A stretch of DNA of 64,000 bases, taken from positions 3,240,408 to 3,304,407 of the forward strand of contig CAJFCJ010000006.1 in the NCBI GenBank assembly GCA_904063045.1, in the 5' to 3' direction. This DNA is from Dimorphilus gyrociliatus. Taxonomy: Eukaryota; Annelida; Polychaeta; Dinophilidae. Positions 48,208-59,988 of the stretch are shown piece by piece (the first letter of the stretch is position 1; every line of letters starts with the position of its first letter). Position numbers and translations under genes: made by a program. A model generated the notes under the pieces. That model made no database searches and had not been told where the DNA came from. It was given only the letters and a program-made list of their open reading frames with translations.

Positions 48208-48776
48208 ATCTCGATCGAAAAGTTTTGAATGATGCCTTTATTACCTTTATCAAACAATTTTAATAAATGCGCAGAATATGACCAAGCAAAACCGATTTAA
48301 AAAGTAAATTTGTGTTTATCATAGCAACAGACTATAGCAACTCTTATCTAAGATAAAGATGATAGGAAAAATGATGAACTTTTAGAATTGAAAAAAGTTT
48401 ACTAAGTTATTTTTGATATCTGAACAGTTATGTTTAATTTCAATGAGTGATTTATTATTCAAGAAGATATTAAGCTATTTAGATAACGTCGAATAAAATG
48501 AAAGTTACTGAGAAGGTAGAGAGAGACAGAGAGAGAGACAGAGAGAGACAGAGAGAGAGCGAAAGAGAAGGAGAAAAAAATTCACAAATTAATAAAAATT
48601 AAGGAACTAATTTTGTTAGCTAGAGATTAGATTATATAAGAGTTACTTTCTATAAGTAATTGGAACAAGTATAACGATTACGCAAATCACAAATAAAAAT
48701 CATTGATAGAAGAAAAACGATAAGATAACAAAACTAACTTAAAGACTGCATTGAAAATTTATTGTTTATTATTCGT
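48208..48776. other. Intergenic with a GAGAGACA-rich repeat
   Basis: About 570 bp between two minus-strand genes. It contains a purine-rich simple repeat of gagagacaga units (48519-48571). No coding exon was seen. Confidence 0.5.
48519..48571. repeat. Simple sequence repeat, GA/GAGACA-rich
   Basis: An imperfect purine-only microsatellite made of gaga and gagaca units, about 50 bp. Confidence 0.85.
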
Positions 48777-49601
48777 TTATTTTTTTATTTTAATATTAAA
48801 AGTGTAAGTTAAATCTGCAAAATTATGCAAATTTGCTTTAATAACGTTCTTTTTAACCTTAGAATCTACGATATGAATAATATTTTGATTTTGAAATGAT
48901 TTCATGTTTAATCCATCATTTTTTAAGAGTATTTTATCTTCAGAATAAGTCCACGATCCCACTTTAACTGAACAAGAGTAACTTACCAAGGATGTTCTTT
49001 CGCACGGAATCTAAACGGCGATGTATAATATATATAAGTGAATATATTAAAGTATGAAATTTGAAACCTGAATGGTAGATTTTGTTACCCATACCACTGT
49101 TCCATCATGATAGACGGCAGCATTTTCACCCATTTTTGATGGTAAAGTATGTAAACTATTGAAATGGGAAGAGAAATTGAATTTATAATGATTTCTTAAA
49201 TCAAATATACATCTTCATATTATAATTCTATACTCATTCGCAACAACAACATCCGGAATCCACATTCTTTTAACGGGTACTCTCAAGCTAACGCTGCAAA
49301 AATTCCTCCATTTCATGAACGAATTGACCCACTTTCTCGTCTCCCAAACGTGAAGGGTTACTATGTTATTTCCTGTATTTAATGCGCTAATATAAATTGG
49401 AGTTAGTTGATAACCAACTTCAATTGGCGCCGATTCATTAGTTGTTGGCCTTATAAATCTTCCATAACGTTCCAGTCTACCAAAGATTTTCTTCAAGGTA
49501 AAGTGTGTACCCCTGACTCCGTCTGGGCAAGATTTCTGACGAACCCCTTCCACTAGCGAAAGTAAAAGAACGGCTAACAATATCTTCAAATTGGAAATCA
49601 T
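48777..49601 (-). CDS. AChBP-like soluble Cys-loop-receptor ligand-binding-domain protein
   Basis: Exons 49601-49234, 49155-49068 and 49010-48777 join to about 229 residues, the length of molluscan acetylcholine-binding proteins. An in-frame ATG at 49622 would add seven residues. A signal peptide (MISNLKILLAVLLLSLVEG) is followed by the pentameric LBD fold: VTLHVWETRKWVNSFMKWRN (loop D type), MWIPDVVVAND (loop A), TVVWVTKSTIQIPC (loop B/Cys-loop) and SVKVGSWTYSEDKI. It stops at FNIKIKK before any TM segment, so the product is secreted. The Cys-loop is short (nine residues between its cysteines instead of 13). The loop C region shows no vicinal CysCys pair, so nicotinic-type binding is not expected. 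The molecule therefore resembles an AChBP relative with a changed ligand site. Confidence 0.82.
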
Positions 49602-49912
49602 ATTTTCCTCAGCTTTTCCCAAAAGAAATAATATCTAATCGAAAATCGCATTCTCCGTTTTATATAGTGTAAATAGTTAAACCTCTAATGGAAAACATTT
49701 GTACGTGTTTGTGTTGGCTTAAAGCTGCGAAACATAAACCAAAATTTGTGTAAAAAGGCAACGACTTAACCGTTTATATTTATAAAAACACAAGGACAAT
49801 TATCTGTTTTCTTTTAACAAAAGAAACCCGACAACAGCTACGGAAACTAAATTAAGACCCGCATTTCATTAACGATAACCTGTACAATTGAACAATATAT
49901 CTAAATCACTTA

Positions 49913-50391
49913 TCAGAAAGGACAAGAACATTTCTGTAATTCAGCTGGTAAAAGACCCTCTTTTCTGGCTGCACAAAGTCCTTCAAATAGCTCGCGCAAA
50001 AGAGACTTGCTTGGACAAACTGTAGCTTCTAGCCTAAGTTGATTGGCTAAAGTTTTCAATTGGTTTGCATCTAAATCATTTTCAGTTAAGAAACTCTTGA
50101 GATTTGTCTTGACAGCATCGTAGATAGAGCCAAAACAGTGCTTTCTAAAGACCTTAGTACAACCACTTAAGTGACAGATAGCAGCGTTCTCATCAGTGCA
50201 TTCCGGAATCTCAAAAGGAGTGTCCTATTTTCGAAGAAAATTTCAATATAGCAACATGACGATAATTACAAAACAAAGTATAAATCAAAACGTACCTCTT
50301 CTCCTGACCCAGAACCAGAAATAGCGGCAAAATAGCCATATTGAACACAGATGAGGAAGATAACAGCGATACAAATGAATTTAGCGGCCAT
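49913..50391 (-). CDS. Small Cys-rich secreted protein, no family recognised
   Basis: Two exons, 50391-50296 and 50224-49913, join in phase 0 to 135 residues. The start is a clear signal peptide (MAAKFICIAVIFLICVQYGY). A short Gly/Ser/Glu linker leads to a mature part with eight cysteines (ECTDENAAICHLSGCTK, KHCFGS, TVCPSK, GLCAA, KCSCPF) and amphipathic helices. The pattern suggests a small, disulfide-stabilised secreted protein. I do not recognise the family and do not assign a function. It lies among other secreted or accessory genes. Confidence 0.72.
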
Positions 50392-51524
50392 TTTTATCAA
50401 TTGTTAAGGATAACTGAAAATAAGAAATTTATGAACAACTTGAATAATAAATTTAAAATAAATGAAAAAAAGAACAATAGAATATTTACCTTAGTTTTAA
50501 AAACAAGGAAAAGATTAAAAGAATGCTGTCAAAACAAAATGCAACTGGCAATGAACAAATCGCGTCTCCTTTTATACAATTGTTGAGTACTTTTCACAAA
50601 TTAATTGTCAGCAAATTGGAACAAACAATTTTTTACATTGTCTATAGGCCAATAATTAATATTTTAATAGATTTTTCCTGGAAATATGTATTATGTTAAG
50701 TAGATTTATATTCGTGAAGATTCTCCATAAGAATATAAGTTGTAATGTGGAATTTTTTCTTTAAAAGTTAACGTTTTCGATAAGAAATTTACAATTAAAA
50801 AATTATTATTTAATAAATTAAATTTGAATTATATTTGAATATTATAATTAGAATTATCATAATTAAAAATGATTTATTTAATAATTATAATAGTCGCTTT
50901 AGGCGTTTAAAAAAGAGCAGAACTAGAAAAAGGATATGACTGCTAGGTCAAGGTCATTCAATTTGCTCGTGAAAAGTGAAAAAAAGTGAAAAAAAGTGAA
51001 AATTATGGAAATATGGGCTGTAAAAAAAGAACATTTTAGGCGCCACATGAATAGATCTTTAATCTTTTTCCCATAGGCTTTTGAAAGTTGTATTAATTTT
51101 TGTTCATAACTTAAAATTTTACATATAGACTTTTTTTTAAAAAAAAAAAAGAAAACTTAAAAATTTTATTTTCTTCCTCCTATTTATCTCTAAATCTTTT
51201 CCTTATTATCCCTTTTAAATGAATATTACATTTTTATGTTGTAAAAGTGTCTGGTTAAATTTTTTTATAAAGTTATTATTTAGGAGATGTCAACTCTTGC
51301 CACGTCCTTAGTGTTCTTTTTTTTGGGACGAAAAAACTTGTTATTTGCCTATGAGTTTGAACTAAATTAATGATAGATGATAAACTTATTAATAATGGCA
51401 AACTGAGAATTTTCGTTTAACAATGGCCATATGTTCCCCTTTTAATCCTCACTATAGACGATATATAAATGTCGGTCTTTCATAGTCATTTGCCTATTCT
51501 GTTCTCGAACATAAGCCAAATAAC
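50392..51524. other. Intergenic, divergent, about 1.1 kb
   Basis: Very AT-rich interval. It holds a short tandem of gtgaaaaaa units (50966-51000) and A/T homopolymers. No coding exon was seen beyond a low-complexity open frame at 50341-50586 that lies opposite the Cys-rich gene. Confidence 0.45.
50966..51000. repeat. Short tandem repeat (gtgaaaaaa)
   Basis: Three to four consecutive copies of a nine-base gtgaaaaaa unit. Confidence 0.75.
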
Positions 51525-53346
51525 ATGCATTACGATAAAGTTGTATTCTTTGTCATCCTTACTACGGTCTTCTCTCGTCCTAGTCCTGTTGTTAGGAAGA
51601 TAAATTTAAAGGGTTTGGCAGCTAGTCAATCGGGATCCTTATTAAAAATTCACGGTAAAGTTCATCCTGCCGAATTGGCGATTGATGGCGATACTACAGA
51701 TGCAGGAATGTAAGAGATAAAGGAATTGATAGAGTAAATATCTAATGTATACTATTTGTTATTTTTCTCTTTAAAAGAATGAAATCTTGCTCGAATCCTA
51801 CAGAAGATGGTGAATATAAATATTGGGGTGTTAATTTAGATGGTGAATACAATATTCATACAATAACAATATATGGCAGGGAAGGATGTTGCGGTGATCA
51901 TTACCAAGATCTATACGTAAACGTTTACGAAAATGACGAAGATCATGCCGGAAGAGGTGGCAAACTTTGTAAACATTTTGTCAGTGATAAACCTCCACCC
52001 AGACCATTTAATATTACATGTGATAAGCCAGTTGCTGGTTGGTACGTTGAGATTTATTCAAAATATAGACTAAAAGGCTATAAAAATCTTCAACTTTGCG
52101 AAGTGAGCTAACCTATAATTACTGTATATCTATAACTGTTTCTCTTTATGTCACCTTTAAAAGGTATACTTGTACGGATCAAAGGTAGATAAAGAAATGA
52201 AGAAGAAAATTCAAACAAGTACAACCAACTTAACTCATCCATGCGATGAAGGTATAATCTTATATTATTTATCTCGAATAATCTCATCTTACGTATATTT
52301 GTTTATTAGACTCTTGCGGTTATAGATGTATAACATTTAAAAGTCATAAAGTAGACAGAATCTACGGTGGAAAGGACGCTGTTCAAAATAGTTGGCCATG
52401 GATGGCTGGAATATTTTCAAAATATACAAATGTAATTATTTTTGTACATTTATAAAAGAAATAGGACTAAGAACGAAGTATTCTTTTAATTCATAGAATA
52501 TTTTCTGTGGGGCAAGTATTATCGGTAAACGTTGGTTAATTACAGCGGCTCATTGCGCTCAAGCCGGAGAGTATGAAAATAATTTTTTTATTGATTTGAA
52601 TCATTTAATAGAATTAAAAGTCTTTTAAACGTTTGTGAAAACACAGTGAACATAAATTTATTATTGTAGTAGGAGCTCATAACTCTAAATTAGAACTTGC
52701 AACGTCTAATCTTCATATGCGGAAATTAGCAATTAAAAGGTTTATTCCTCACGAAATCTACTCTATAAAGTATACATACGATATGATGCTTATTGAATTG
52801 GAGGAAGATTTACAATATACAGATGAAGTATTTCCGGTATGCCTTCCAAAAGATCATGATATTTTGGGAGAGTCTTGTATAGCTACTGGCTGGGGACAGA
52901 GAAATACTGGAGGTTATTAGATTGACAGTTCTTCAATCAATTTATCATTTATATTATAATTGTTTGTAATTAAATTGCTTCCAGATCCTTATGATATAAA
53001 CTATTATAATCTTCAGGAAGTTGAATTGAAAATTCATGATGATGATTCCTGTCTAGAACATTTTAGGGCTTATTTAACTGCTGAATTTTGCGCTGGTGCA
53101 ACAGATGGAAAAGATACGTGCTTTGTAAATAATTCAGTTTATAACTGACAATTAACATACATATTTAAATAATCTTTCTCATTAATAAAGGGTGATAGCG
53201 GTGGTCCACTGGTTTGTCCCAAAAATGGTATATTCTATCTCTACGGATTAACTAGCTACGGATCATCTAAATGCGGTGGCAATACGGCTGTTTATACAAG
53301 AGTTACGAATTTACGAGAATGGATAAAGAAGCACACTAATTTATGA
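51525..53346 (+). CDS. F-type lectin / trypsin-like serine protease chimera
   Basis: Eight exons: 51525-51709, 51778-52102, 52164-52251, 52310-52431, 52497-52570, 52647-52912, 52985-53124, 53191-53346, joining in frame to 451 residues. A signal peptide (MHYDKVVFFVILTTVFS) precedes an F5/8 type C/F-type-lectin-like domain (about 25-185): AIDGDTTD, YWGVNLDGEYNIHTITIYGR, the typical CC pair in EGCCGDHYQD, and GWYVEIYSKY. After a Cys-containing linker the S1 protease domain begins at RIYGGKDAV. The catalytic triad is intact: His259 in TAAHC, Asp310 in YDMMLIEL and Ser403 in GDSGGPL. Asp397, six residues before the serine, predicts trypsin-like cleavage after Arg/Lys. It is probably a secreted, sugar-targeted zymogen. 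The short TyrGlyGly activation site suggests cleavage after the Arg before IYGG. Confidence 0.88.
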
Positions 53347-53949
53347 ATGATTGATAGATTATCATAATTAAATCATAAATATTTTTTGTTGTTAATTATT
53401 TAAATAAGAAAAGGATAGATTATCCCGTCTCTACAAATTCTATAATCCTTTTTATTCTCTTTTCTAACTTTCACCATAATAATATATAATATATAAATAG
53501 TGTATAAGCTCTTATGCTAACTTTCATAATTATAAAACTAGGTGTTTGTTTGAACGCTTTGAAAAACTAACTTCTTTCTTTATACAAAGAAAGAAAAAGC
53601 AACTTATATAGATTAAATATATATTTAGAGGGTTATTGAATTTTCAGGTTTTTCCTGTCTTCTTCTTTCTTTTTGGGGACTTTTTAACTCTATTAACAAA
53701 CTTTTAAGTTGAAATAATTTGACAGAATATAATATATTGATTGTTTTTATGTTGGCTATAAAAAGAAAAACCAATAAAAAGTAAAGATAATCGTGAAACG
53801 ACAACACTATAGGCTTTTGTTTTCTCTATTATTGATCTGAAAATCTTATCTTCCTATATAAAAAGCAATAATACTGTGGAATGTAGGAAAAGTTATTAGC
53901 CTATCCTCGTTCAGCTTGGTCACGTGACCAGACAACGGTATAAACAATA
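53347..53949. other. Intergenic, protease to coiled-coil gene
   Basis: About 600 bp, AT-rich, with many T runs. No coding exon was recognised before the ATG at 53950. Confidence 0.4.
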
Positions 53950-56900
53950 ATGGCGGATCAATTCTTTGATCGGCGGTAAGTAAATTATTTTGAATAATTT
54001 TTCCGTATATCAAAATAGTTTGTACAATTAAACTATTTGAATATTTAATAGATAAACAATCTAAGAGAATTTTAAAATGATTTTTAATAGACAGCGCTTC
54101 TTAAAGGTAAAAATATAAAGTTAAAATGTTTTGCTATATGGTAATTGATTAGAAATGTGGATTTACAAAGAGTAATCGATTATTGACACTTCGTGCCATA
54201 TTCGTTCTTAATTTATTTATTAAAGCCTTATGCATATTTTTCATTTTTTGTAACATTTAAAGACTTATTGCATGATAAATGTAAAATGATTCTTGTTTCT
54301 TTAATTAAGATTATCTCTAATCGGAGATTATTTGTTAGTAAAGTAATAAGATTATAAGAGATTCAACAAGTTATTATAATTCGACAGATTAAATGCATAC
54401 TTAAGACCTTCTAGATTGTAATATTTGAGGTTTATTTACTTTTACGTATGACTAGGGGCTCTCCTGCGTTCCCAAACCGCTTTTCAACATTACCAAACAT
54501 TTCGGGAAATGAGGGCAATCAGTTGGCTCTTCCCACGTCGGGAGGTGGCGAGAGAATCTCACAGCTTGAACAACGGCTGCAAATTGCCGAAAAATCTAAT
54601 AGAACTCTTCTAGAAGAAATGGTTAGGATTCGCGGAGATATGAAAGTCTTAGAGAGGAAAAGCGATAAGAAAGTTACTGATGAAGCACAATCTAGAAGTG
54701 TTGTTGAAAATTCTCTAAGAACTAGTCAAGAAACTGTAACAGATTTGCAAAAACGTATGATTAGATTCGAAGAGAGAGTCGAAGATGAAAGATCAGCCGT
54801 CTCAGCTCTAGTGCAACATGTTAAAGCTATCGAACAAAATATGTTGGGTATGCAACAAGAACTTCTCAATAGAAGAGGAGAAACAGGCAATAAGTAAGTT
54901 GATATAGTTCCTATTATTTATTATAGCTATAATTATTATTCTTTATTCCCTTGGATGAAAAAGATTAGGAGAACTCAGTAGTCAATTAGCCGAATCTGAA
55001 AGAGCAAACGCTCAATTAGAAAATGCAATATTTACTGTAAATGATCAAATTCGTCAAATTAAATCAAAACAAGATTCGCAGTTAATGGAATTAAATAACT
55101 CTTTAAATGAACTTAAAAATAAAGCAAGGAAACTAGAAGATGATCAACACTTGACAGTAAGATTAATACTTTCTTTATTTCTAGTTATATTTTATATATT
55201 TAGTATTTGATTATATGTAATTTACATAATTTATTCATACATTCTATTATTATCTTTAATGCTGCCCTCTTAAAATATTCATAGAAGGTAAATTAATGTT
55301 TTTTAATAGAGCGATCTATTTGTATAAATGTTCTTTTTCGTCTGATTGATCTTTATGAAGATAATTTCCCTTTTTGAAAATAGATGGACGGTTCTCGAAG
55401 ACAGAACGAGAGTAGTACCCTTTTGGAACAAAGTCAAAGCCAGTTGAAAATTCAGATTGAAGCTCGTCTCGGCGAATTGCGCGACGTTCTTCTAGAAATG
55501 CGAACCAAAGTTGATATGGAAACGCAAGAGAGACAGCGATTCGAGCAGCAAACTGCCCTAAGGCTAGCCGATGTAAACGCCGCCGTTGTGGAGCAAGATC
55601 GTAAAAGAGATGACGCTGTAAACTCTATTGATAGACTTCATAGGGATAAGCAACATCATTCAGATACTGATAAGATAAAATTACAAGCAAAAGTTGTTGA
55701 AATGGGGGAAGAAATAACAAAAAAGTTAGGACAAAAAGAGATTAGACTTAGGGAGGAAATGCACGAAAAATTCGCACAACTGCAAAATATTATTGAAAGC
55801 GAATTAGAGCGAAGGATGGGTGTAGAAAGGGATATTAGAAATGATACTGACAGAAAAATTGATGAGATTAAAAGACTAAATGATCAAGAAGTTCAAACAA
55901 TTAAGGATCTCTTTAAAAATGATAAATTAAAACAAAAAAATGGTATAAACGAACTTTATCAATCAATAAATCTTTTAGAAAAACAATTGGATGAACAAAA
56001 AAGACAATTGGATAAAGTTTTAACAGCCGAAATTAAATCAAGGAAGAAGAACGAAGATAGAACAAAAGAGAATGTCGACGCCTTAGAAAATAAATTACAA
56101 TTAGCTTTAGCGGCACTGCAAAATTCCATGTCAGGTTTAAACGCTCAAATGAACGGTCATTCTGAGAAGGTAGTGTATTATTTTCTTTTTCCTTTCAATT
56201 TGACAATTAAATAACTTTCTTTCGATTCCTCTTTTTTTTTGAATAATTAACAATGGCTTTGTTTAAAAAACGCTATTTTTATAAATAATTTAAGCTTAAC
56301 GCTTTTTCTTCTTACTATTTACTAAACGCTTAGCTTGATGAGGAATTAGAGAAGTTACGCAAAGAAAATAAACCAACTGGCAATAACGTTGAACAAGAAG
56401 AGTTTGACCAGGCAAACCATTCTATTTTTTCTCTTTTTGGCTTTTACACATGTTTCTCTCTTCTTGCTTACATTTATAAATCTAGATAAAAAATAACAAT
56501 TACAATAACACACAATAGAGCTTTATTCTTTTGCCTAGTTTGCTTGCAAATGAAACTATTGAATGCTTATAGTAGTGTGCTTTTACAGTTTTTATACACT
56601 GCTTAATATTTATTTGCATATTCATGAGCATATTATGTATAAGTTGCATGAAATTGCATATATATATTGCTAATTTCTAATCTTTATTTTGATCAATAGT
56701 TAAAGAAAGAGCTAATGAGTATTGCTGAAGAACTGAAAAATTCATCCTCAAGGGCCACTATAGATTTAGAAGTAAGAGTAACGTCGATAACATCAAGGCT
56801 TAGCAAAATGGAAGATGATTTAGACAACAGAATAACTAATGTAAGTTTGATTTCTTATTCAATTGTTAACCATTCCTGAAGATTGCCTTGATTTGATTAA

Positions 56901-59654
56901 ATCATATTCAATTGAATAGATTTGTAGATTAAGAGAAATAAACGAAGAGGTATTGTCATATTACTGTTGTAGATGTCAGATTGCGGATCAATGTTATCTT
57001 TTCTTTTAAAAAGTATTCAACTCTTTAAGCCAAAAATTACGAACACAACCTTCAAATTGAGAAGGGAATTTTTTATATATATATTACTAATACTTGTATT
57101 GGAAAATACTGTATATGCACATTTTTTCATATCTTTCGTGCACTTAATCAACTTGTCATTTTTATAATGTATAACATATATAGTTCATATTATTATATCT
57201 TTACCCCTTTCGTTAACAGACCAGGGAATTACAAGAGGTAAACGTTTCTTATATAATAATTATCTTCTATCTAGTTTGTAGTAATAAAAAAAAGAAAAGA
57301 ATTACGAAAACATAGATTTTTTGCTACTTTTGTTTGTTTGTCTGGTTTGTTTGCCCAGTTTTTTCTCTTTATCCCTTTTATTTTGCTCCTTTTTTGGATG
57401 TTTTTTTATTAATAGTTTTGTTATATCTTTTATTCGTTTATATAAATGTTTATATACGTAAAGATACAGTATATACAGTATATATATATTCCTATATTCA
57501 CTTTTATTCATATTTTCGTATCTTTCCCATAGCTTTTAAATGCATATTTTTTTATTTTTTAACATTTTTTGACATGTTTGACTTTTTTTTATCAGGCTTT
57601 TTTATTCTCTCTATCTTCTTTTCATAGGCAAGCGCAATGCAAGCTAAAAATCTGAGGGAGAAAATGGAATCAATGTGGATATGGCAGGAGGCCACTTCTG
57701 AGGCTATGAAAGAAATTAAAGATCAATCCATTCAGCAAACAGAAGATATTCGATTAGTCGAAGAGAGGTTTACTCTTATGAGATCCGAGATTGATTCTAA
57801 AGTTAAGGCCGAGGCTGAAATACGTGAACAACAGATTGAGGAATTAAAGACTAAAGGTGATAACGATGAAACGAAACCTGAAGGCAGCAGTGAAGTTTCT
57901 AAGGAAGAATTAGAAACTTGTCAAAAGGGAATAAGGAAGTTAGCGGAATCTATTCAAACAGTGAAAACTGTTTTGGGTATGAAAATACAAAGTGAACAAA
58001 AACTGGTAAGAGATAACTGCACAGTATTTTACCTTAACAATATTCTTCATATAGTAATTAATAATAGAAAAGACGCAAGTTTAGCATTATTTTTGTAGAT
58101 GGTGCTTATCTTCAACAATAAGCGCCATCTACTGCTATAGCACTTAAACTAAACTGATTTTGCTGATAATCATTCGCTTTTGAAATTGCTTTGCTTAAAA
58201 AATTAGAGAGAAGGAGGCATAACGCAGGTAAAATCCGATGTCACATCGCTACAAGAAAAAGTAAAGGAATTAGAAGAGAAGAAAGCGGATAAGGAGGAGG
58301 ATGACGATGAAGAAGATGACGACGATGACGATGACGAAGACGAAAATAAGGACAAAGACAAAGACAAAGATAAAGATAAAGATAAAGATAAAGATAAAGA
58401 CAAAGACAAAGACAAAGACAAATAGAAATGAAAACAATTTTTTAAAATTCTCATTTCTATTATAAAAAAACATTATCACAGATTCAAAATTAAACATTCT
58501 TTCCAGCAGGCTGCCTGCGTTCATTGACACATTTTTGATATTAACATTATTTTCTGTGATATTCCTTTCAAAATACTCACAAAAAGATTTTATGCACATA
58601 TCTTTCTTCTGATTATGCAATATCAATTAAAAAAAAAACAAAGAGATATTACCCTTTCTCCTTTAAATATATACAGTATATATATATATATATCTATATA
58701 TATATTGTATTACAGAGAATTGAAGAAATGCAAACTTTACAAGATGATGTAATAAGGATGAGAGCATTGTTTGAAACTTATATGAAAATTAAGCAAACTA
58801 ATCGGTTATTTGTAAAAAGTGATAAGAGAGATGAGAAAAAAATTGACGGCAATTTATTGAATGTAAATAAATGGAGTATTTATACAGCATACAGGTATCT
58901 TAGTATAATAAATACATTAAATAAACACGGTAATAGTTTGTCACTAGTTTTTTTTTGTTTGTGCACAACACGAAATTAATTGAATAGTTTAATCGTTTAA
59001 AATTGCAAATAGGATGGAAAGGGAAAAAGAGAGGAGAGAGATTGAGTTGATTGAATGATAGATGTAGAAAAAGCACGATTTAAAAGAGAAAAAAAAAGAA
59101 TAATTGCTTTTAAAATAGATCATTTCTCTTTAGTTTCTCCAACACTAATCAATTGATCTATTAAGACAGAGTGTTGGTGTGTGTTGTATGTGCTTCTTTT
59201 TATAAAGGAAAGAGGTGGTGAAGGAGGAGGAAGGGGAAGAAGAAGAGAAGAAGGAGGATTAAAGTTTAAAAAAAAGACACATTGTTCTTATTTTCCTTTA
59301 TAACTTAATATCAATTAATTGCTTTTTTTTCCTATTAATTACCCACGCATCGCTTGGAAAATTTTATTAAATAATTAAGCCCACTATAATCTAATAAACA
59401 TACGGTGCAGATGGATGAAAATTAAAAGTAAATGGTTTTATGCTAAATGGAAAGTGCAGAGCGAAAGAGATAAAACAAATTTGGAGGAGGATAAAGAGGA
59501 AAATGGAGAAAATAATAAAGAAGACGAACAGAATAATGAGGATGAAAGAGAGAAGACAAAAGATGAAGATGAGTTAAAAAAAGAAAAAGACACAGAGGAA
59601 GATAACGAATCAAATAAGGAAGAACAACCCGAAAATAAAACTTCGAATCTTTAG
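53950..59654 (+). CDS. Coiled-coil protein with mini-exons and alternative 3' ends
   Basis: Constitutive-looking exons are 53950-53975, 54456-54893, 54964-55156, 55384-56169. Phase-0 candidates follow: 56332ff (LDEELEKLRKE..., ending in a hydrophobic tail and stop), 56700-56840 (LKKELMSIAEELK...), mini-exons 56920-56949 (10 codons) and 57220-57237 (6 codons), and 57628-58005. Then either 58228-58425, with an acidic run and a (Lys-Asp)n tail, or 58716-58894 plus 59411-59654 (RIEEMQTLQDD..., then an acidic/basic tail). The protein is almost wholly heptad-repeat coiled coil after a Ser/Pro-rich start (MADQFFDRR). No named family was recognised with confidence. It is likely a structural or cytoskeletal scaffold. 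Which end is used cannot be settled from DNA alone. Confidence 0.68.
58315..58425 (+). repeat. Coding (GAT/GAC AAA)n and acidic microsatellite
   Basis: A codon-repeat tract encodes first an Asp/Glu run, then about 13 Lys-Asp dipeptides before a stop. The antisense frames over it are artefacts. Confidence 0.85.
58678..58706. repeat. (TA)n tract
   Basis: TA-dinucleotide repeat just before the 58716 exon acceptor. Confidence 0.7.
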
Positions 59655-59938
59655 AATGATAAAATTACTGTTTCTGTTAATTAGATGAAAAATATTCGTT
59701 CAAATTTTGTTTAGTTCTTTCCTTTCGTCTATTTCTTTACCTTTGCCATCAAATTATTTAGATGGTTTTACTTTTAACAATTTTATATAAATCTTCCTTT
59801 GCATTAGTATAATAGCCATAATTATACGCCATCTAGAGTATAAAATTACCTATTTTCAATGCTTTGTAGATAGTATAAGTGAAATAATCAAAATAACGAG
59901 TAGTTATAAAAATTATAATCACTTTAGAGTATGTACAG

Positions 59939-59988
<50 letters not shown>

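Noticed and set aside
50341..50586. Plus-strand Asn/Lys-rich ORF
   Set aside because: It overlaps the first exon of the minus-strand Cys-rich secretory gene and is explained by AT-rich composition.
58203..58626. Minus-strand frames rich in Ser/Leu or Phe/Val over the 58.3 kb tract
   Set aside because: They are translations of the microsatellite complement; the plus-strand Lys-Asp frame fits an exon with a splice acceptor.
59941..59986. TA repeat as a CRISPR-like or regulatory array
   Set aside because: It is a simple dinucleotide repeat without spacers.
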